From assembly GCA_029718625.1 (NCBI GenBank), contig CM056387.1, forward strand, positions 35,558,024 through 35,622,023: 64,000 nt of DNA. Reading direction: 5' to 3'. The notes under the pieces are model-generated. The model worked only from the letters and a program-made list of their open reading frames with translations, ran no database searches and was not told the DNA's origin. Source of the DNA: Synaphobranchus kaupii. Taxonomy: Eukaryota; Chordata; Actinopteri; Anguilliformes; Synaphobranchidae. A program made the translations under genes and the position numbers. This document shows, one piece after another, positions 58,949 through 64,000 of the stretch. How positions within the stretch are numbered: position 1 is the first letter of the stretch; every line of letters begins with the position of its first letter.

Positions 58949-59891
58949 AGATTAGTTAAATTAGGGGGGGGGGGGATTATTTTATATAAATGATGTTATA
59001 TTATATATGGGATTACATTAGATGAGTTATGTTAGATTATGGGGGGATTATATTAAACAAAATATGTTACAGTATGGTTGAGATTATATTAGATAAATTA
59101 GATGATGGTGGAGATGTTTTATGAATTATGATTGGGGACGAGTTCTGTTACATGATGATCAGATTATATTAGATATAGAGTTATGTTGATTATGTTGGGG
59201 AGAGGTATGTTAGATGATGATGGATATTATATTAGATGAGTTATGGTGATGATGGGGGGATTATATTAGATGATGATGGATATGACATTAGACGATTTAT
59301 GTTTGAAGATGGGAGAGATAGTGTGAGATGAGTTATGTTTGAAGATGTGAGAGATAGTGTGAGATGAGTTATGTTTGAAGATGTGAGAGATAGTGTGAGA
59401 TGAGTTATGTTTGAATATGGGAGAGATTGTGTGAGATGAGTTATGTTTGAATATGGGATAGATTATGTGAGATGAGTTATGTTTGAAGATGGGAGAGATT
59501 ATGTGAGATGAGTTATGTTTGGATATGGGAGAGATTGTGTGAGATGAGTTATGTTTGAATATGGGATAGATTATGTGAGATGAGTTATGTTTGAAGATGG
59601 GAGAGATTATGTGAGATGAGTTATGTTTGAAGATGGGAGAGATTGTGTGAGATGAGTTATGTTTGAAGATGGGAGAGATTGTGTGAGATGAGTTATGTTT
59701 GAAGATGGGAGAGATTGTGTTAGATGAGTTATGTTTGAATATGGGAGAGATTGTGTGAGATGAGTTATGTTTGAAGATGGGAGAGATTGTGTGAGATGAG
59801 TTATGTTTGAAGATGGGAGAGATTGTGTGAGATGAGTTATGTTTGAAGATGGGAGAGATTGTGTTAGATGAGTTATGTTTGAATATGGGAG
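58949..59891. repeat. 36-bp minisatellite, left block
   Basis: Unit of 36 bp with GAGTTATGTTTGAAGATGGG then AGAGATTGTGTGAGAT. Left of about 59300 the units are badly degenerate. From 59300 to 59891 some 16 units are nearly identical, varying at AAGAT/AATAT and GTGTGAG/ATGTGAG/GTGTTAG. The 223-codon HNSSHTISPIFK-type minus frame is repeat translation. It continues as 61728-62256 on the far side of the LTR-like insertion. Confidence 0.95.
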
Positions 59892-61727
59892 TGTAAAGGG
59901 GCGTGACGTGTGAGGAAGGAGGAGCCAAACGCAGCAAGGGGATTCATTAAGCCCTTAGGCCACTAAGGCGGGATACCCGCAGATAAGGGAGGAGACAAGA
60001 CAAGGAACAACAAACACCACTACAGACGCTACTAACCGGCTAACTGTCAAACGCTAAGTAGAGCGTAAGGACAGGGATCAGAACAGCCAGAAATAAAACA
60101 CGCCCTGTCTCGGTAACGAGACACATAATAACGGGCGAGTAGCGAAAAGACAAACATAAAACAGTTAGAAACACTACAAAATAATACGATATCATAATAG
60201 CGGAGGCGAAAGGAACAGATCCAACGTTCCCAGGCTATTCTCAAACTCGCGGTCACACACAAACGTGTCCACAGCATCGCCCAATCTTCCCAACAGGAAG
60301 ACATGCGCCAAAAGACGAAACAGAACATGAGTTCCAAACAAAATCGTCAAAACTCCATGAAAGGAGAAAGGCACCGAAAAGGAACGAACAGGACAGGCAG
60401 CACCGGACATTTACCGGCTAGACCAACGCGAGATTAAATGAAAATAAACGCCCTGCCTCTCTATGAGGAAATGTAACGAGGCGAACAGGAAACAGAGATT
60501 TAACGTTCCATGGCGATATTAATAGGCTCGCAGAGCACCGTCGTCCCATAACTTTACTATCCATAGACTAACGCAAGCTTAAATTGGAACAACCGCCCTA
60601 GCCTCTCAGTAAATAAATATGTAACGAGGCGAAATGGAACCAAGATTTAACGTTCCACGGCTAGTTTAATAAGTAGCAGTCTAATGCAGAAAACAAGAGG
60701 TAAACACCCGATCTCCCAGGAGAGAGAAACATTTTACAGGTGAGCCGACGTAGCACCGTCGTCCCATAACTTACTATCCAAAAGACTCACGCAAACTTAA
60801 ATTGGAACAACCGCCCTAGCCTCTCAGTAAAAGAATGTAACGAAGCGAAGGAACAGAGAGCTAAAGTTAACATGCTACGCGCAGTCACACAAACATGTCC
60901 ACAACCTCGCCCAAACTCCACACAAGGAGAAACACACCCGGAAATCGAACAGAACAATAGTTCCGAAACAAAATCGTCCCGTAGGTAAAAAGGACGGAGG
61001 ACAGCTGCAACAAAGACCAACGCAAAATAGCACGACAGCCTCTCAATATAGATAAAACCCTGACTCACAACAAAGGGGAACGTAGTCCACGAGAAGGAGA
61101 CCAAACAGGGAATAAACGTACCGAAGCTACTAACTGGCTTACCGTAACCCGGAAAAGAGTAGAAGCTAAAACGCCAGGTCTCTCAGTAAGAAAACCAAAT
61201 CAACAGGCGAAAATGGACCAGAGAAACTGCTACGAGCTAAGAAACTAAGTAGAAGGGAAACGCCTGATCTCCCTATGGGAAGACATGTGCCGAAGGGCGA
61301 GCAGAAATACTGTTCCGAACAGAATCGCCCAAAACTCCATACACGGAGAAAAAGCACCAAAAGGCGAAATAGAGCAGAGATTTACGGTCCCAAACTTCTA
61401 CGAGATAACTAACTACCAAGCCAGCAAGAAATAAGCCCTGCCTCAACAAAGAGACGTAAAAAAATAGGCGAGTAGCCAAAATGGTACGAGAACTCATAGC
61501 CAACAATAACACCACAGTACAAACAATTAACAATTAATGTCGAAGCCCCGAATGCAGGAAACGGTAGGCTTAAATACATCTCTCAGGTGACTACGACAGG
61601 TGTAAACGCTTAACCAGAAGCTCCGCCAACTCAGCAGGGCGGAGCAAGCATCTACCAAAAGGGCAGCGCCCTCGCGTGGCCACCGAGGAAAGCGACCGCA
61701 TGGGGAAACAGGGTCAAAACCATGACA
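59892..61727 (-). mobile_element. 1,836-bp LTR-like insertion (solo LTR candidate) with GGGAG target duplication
   Basis: Sequence unlike the surrounding array begins TGTAAAGGGGCGTGACG and ends ACCATGACA: TG...CA termini on both strands. GGGAG is present on each side (59887-59891 and 61728-61732), and the satellite phase resumes exactly, so 5 bp were duplicated on insertion. TG...CA plus a 5-bp duplication is the hallmark of LTR retrotransposons. The minus strand has TATTTAAG about 150 bp inside, suggesting a U3 promoter in that direction. There is no gag or pol coding. The inside contains three diverged internal repeats (around 60250-60360, 60885-60980 and 61275-61350, sharing TCGCCC-AA-CTCCA-AC and ACATGTCCACA-type words). 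A non-autonomous terminal-repeat element is the alternative. Confidence 0.75.
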
Positions 61728-62256
61728 GGGAGAGATTGTGTGAGATGAGTTATGTTTGAATATGGGAGAGATAGTGTGAGATGAGTTATGTTTGAATATG
61801 GGAGAGATAGTGTGAGATGAGTTATGTTTGAAGATGGGAGAGATTGTGTGAGATGAGTTATGTTTGAAGATGGGAGAGATAGTGTTAGATTAGTTATGTT
61901 TGAATATGGGGGAGATTGTGTTAGATTAGTTATGTTTGAAGATGGGAGAGATTATGTTAGATTAGTTATGTTTGAAGATGGAGGTGATTATGTTAGATTA
62001 TTTATGTTTGAAGATATGGGAGATTATGTTAGATTAGTTATGTTTGAAGATGGGGGCGATTATGTTAGATTAGTTATGTTTGAAGATGGAGGCGATTATG
62101 TTAGATGAGTTATGTTTGAAGATGGGAAAGATTGTGTGAGATGAGTTATGTTTGAATATGGGGGAGATAGTGTTAGATTAGTTGTGTTTGAATATGGGGG
62201 AGATTATGTTAGATTAGTTATGTTTGATGATGGAGGACAATATATTAGATGAGTGA
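61728..62256. repeat. 36-bp minisatellite, right block
   Basis: About 14 units continuing the array at 58949-59891 in the same phase. Towards the right, units shift to GATTAGTTATG and to GGGG/GGAG variants and decay at 62230-62256. Confidence 0.95.
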
Positions 62257-62336
62257 AATGGAGCCGTTGACAATAGGAACAGTAAAACAAGACCCAGACT
62301 TGGCAAGAACACTGAGGTACACTAGCAGCCCTGTAT

Positions 62337-62775
62337 TAGAGCATAGGGTCATATAGCAGTCATAGAGCATAGGACAGTCGTAGAGCATATTAGAACAGTC
62401 ATAGAGTACAGGCAGATGTAGGGCATATTAGGACAGTACAGTCATAGAGCACAGGGCAGTCATAGAGCATAGGGCAGTCATAAGGCATATGGCAATCATA
62501 GAGCATAGGGCAGTCATAAGGCATACAGCAGTCATAGAGCATAGTGCAGTCATAAGGCATAGAGCAGTCATAGAACATAGAACAGTCATTGAGCATAGGG
62601 CAGTCATAGAGCATAGCAAAGTCATAAGGCAGTCATAGAGCATAGTGAAGTCATAGAGCATCGGGCATTCATAGAGCAGTCATAGAGCATAGGGCATTCA
62701 TAGAGCAGTCATAGAGCATAGGGCATTCATAGAGCAGTCATAGAGCATAGGACATTCGTAGAGCAGTCATAGACA
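62337..62775. repeat. 18-bp minisatellite with 28-29-bp higher-order units
   Basis: Modules of GAGCATAGGGCAGTCATA and GGCAGTCATAAGGCATA alternate. From 62655 on, a 28-29-bp combination (GGGCATTCATAGAGCAGTCA then TAGAGCATA) repeats four times. Minus-strand YDCPMLYDC-type frames are repeat translation. Confidence 0.95.
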
Positions 62776-63079
62776 AGAAGAGGTAGAGGCAAGCAGGAGC
62801 AACACTAGAAGGGTGAAAAGCAGAAGGAAAATCAAAGAGAATCAAAATACAGGAAAGAGATGGAAAGACTGAATCACAGAACATAGTACAAAAACAATTT
62901 TACTTCAGCCAAGAAACAACAATCTTTATCACAGTTGATAAAGTAGAAGGTTGTGAAAAATGAAAGTGACAAACATTAAATTCAAAGGAAATGAAAGAAA
63001 CTTTGGTTCATCTCTTTTTTTTCAGATTAATATTATATTAATATAAGTCCAAATATGAGCAGGCTGAGATTGGGGTTAA
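62776..63079. other. Unique AT-rich spacer
   Basis: Nothing recognised. Confidence 0.5.
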
Positions 63080-63250
63080 CCCTTTACGATGCAAGATCAC
63101 AAATATGTGATTGGAATGTTCTTAACTGAATATTCTAATGCTGATGTCACAATCACTACTGGTAAATGAAAGCAATGGAGTTCTAGAACACTGACTTCGA
63201 ATTTAGAAAAAAAAAAACAAACATTCTAAAAAAACTTACTCTTCAAAGGG
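63080..63250 (-). mobile_element. 171-bp piggyBac-like MITE
   Basis: TTAA (63076-63079 and 63251-63254) flanks an element starting CCCTTTACGATGCAAG and ending CTCTTCAAAGGG. TTAA plus CCC...GGG ends is the piggyBac pattern. It has no coding capacity. A diverged relative lies in the opposite orientation at 56328-56475. Confidence 0.82.
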
Positions 63251-63254
63251 TTAA

Positions 63255-63626
63255 ATGGGCTGATGTGGTTCAGCCGGTGCTTGGAGTTTGGGGATTAAAT
63301 TCACGGGGAGGCGTGTTGTTGAGGAACACGCTCCGAGCGAGTGTGATCTTAGATTCTGCTGTGTGGGTGCATTGCTGTCTTTGTAGTCACCCCACAGCTG
63401 TGCAAAGTGAGAGAGGGAGTGAGAGAGGGAGAGAAGATTCCGGTTAAACAAATAACTGTAATTCCGTCCCACACACTGGACAAGGCTGACAAGGGTTTCT
63501 GGGCAGAAATTATCTTGTCAAGTGGCCTTTTAGAGCCCTGCATTTATGTTGAGTGAAACGAGGGGACTTTAGGGGTAGAAAAGAGAAAAAACAGTCTGAG
63601 TCTGGTGGTATGCTTTCTTACACCCT
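63255..63626. other. Unique spacer with a short GA run
   Basis: GA-rich at 63409-63435; nothing else recognised. Confidence 0.5.
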
Positions 63627-63630
63627 TTAA

Positions 63631-64000
63631 AGGAGCAGTTCACCCAAAAATGAAATCAAGATACTGTATGTTTATATACATACCCTGAGTGCCATCTATC
63701 CATCCAGATAGTTTCGCTGAGATTTCACTAGTTTTATAGATATCCGCTGCAGCTCACAATGATATCATCCTGATAGAACGAACCGCAACGGGACCGCAAC
63801 GGGACCGCAACGGGTCCAAAGTTTGTGGCGCTCAAAGCACCAAAAATGCACATTCTAAAAAAGCAACAGCAACGTCTCTTTCCAAATATAATGACATGGT
63901 TACTCACAAACATCCACAGACCTTGTTGTGCACGGTTTTTTGAAAACTACTTTTTACCGAAGTGCGACTACAATGTATATCTGCGCAGTCTTGGCCAAAG
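63631..64000 (+). mobile_element. Left end of a TTAA-flanked MITE running off the window
   Basis: TTAA (63627-63630) is followed by AGGAGCAGTTCACCCAAAAA and TGAAATCAAGAT. This is the terminus of a very common teleost element. The later part (CTTTCCAAATATAATGACAT, ACCGAAGTGCGACTAC) continues to the window edge. A 12-bp triplicate (GGGACCGCAAC) lies at 63782-63812. AGG after TTAA is shared with the fold-back element at 18429-19035. Confidence 0.65.

Noticed and set aside
59266..59937. 223-codon HNSSHTISPIFK-type repeat protein
   Set aside because: It is the translation of the 36-bp minisatellite and is interrupted by the LTR-like insertion.
60047..61533. Hydrophobic minus-strand frames of 64-105 codons inside the LTR-like element
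   Set aside because: They are short, overlapping and without gag, pol or envelope motifs; consistent with non-coding terminal-repeat sequence.
62399..62661. Cysteine-rich YDCPMLYDC-type frames
   Set aside because: Period-18 array translation; two frames are open at the same place.

Overview
The window reads as non-coding DNA from a ray-finned fish, very probably a teleost; the species cannot be fixed from the sequence. The evidence is the repeat content. There is a LINE 3' end ending in CGCTTTGGATAAAAGCGTCT and an (AATGT)n tail. There are tRNA-derived SINEs with the GCATGTTCTCCCC body, Tc1 copies with CACTGCCTGGCC termini, an hAT-like MITE family with GGCTGTGTCCGAAT termini, and TTAA-flanked MITEs. 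No host protein-coding gene, rRNA or true tRNA gene was recognised. Most long reading frames come from tandem repeats with no stop codon in some frame. The only recognisable coding remnants are transposon-derived: a LINE reverse-transcriptase C-terminus at 12343-12714, a shorter LINE fragment at 41499-41600, and two internally deleted Tc1 transposases.

Layout. 1-5500: microsatellites, a CpG-rich stretch with a 74-codon open frame (728-949), a 31-bp minisatellite carrying 20 TGACTCA motifs (3822-4580), and a GC-rich promoter-like block (4855-5150). 5500-13000: a dense cluster of mobile elements and a 36/38-bp minisatellite. 13000-25000: mostly unique sequence with 30-, 82- and 70-bp minisatellites, a 607-bp fold-back element (18429-19035), a TATA/GC-box/DR1 cluster (20583-20660) and a second Tc1. 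25000-28450: an MITE swollen by an internal minisatellite, then a G-rich 81-bp array that switches to a pure pyrimidine tract. 31001-31500 is an assembly gap. 33866-35892 is one uninterrupted (CA)1013 tract. 36270-37000: LINE 3' end and SINE. 37000-58900: long unique stretches, some with the look of conserved non-coding elements, plus small MITEs, a 365-bp tandem duplication (44546-45285), and 25-, 20-, 24- and 47-bp arrays. 58949-62256: a 36-bp minisatellite split by a 1,836-bp LTR-like insertion that kept a 5-bp target duplication. 62337-64000: an 18-bp array and two TTAA-flanked elements.

Taken together this looks like intergenic or intronic DNA. The relevant biology is repeat biology: some 14 minisatellite-class arrays, at least ten transposable-element families, several families with two or three copies, and nested insertions that give relative ages. 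TAAT-rich, complex unique islands hint at regulatory DNA, but proof needs a cross-species alignment. Nothing here clearly makes up a new gene system. The strongest leads are the 2-kb CA tract, the transcription-factor-motif minisatellites, the MITE-born satellite, the long fold-back element and the dated LTR insertion.
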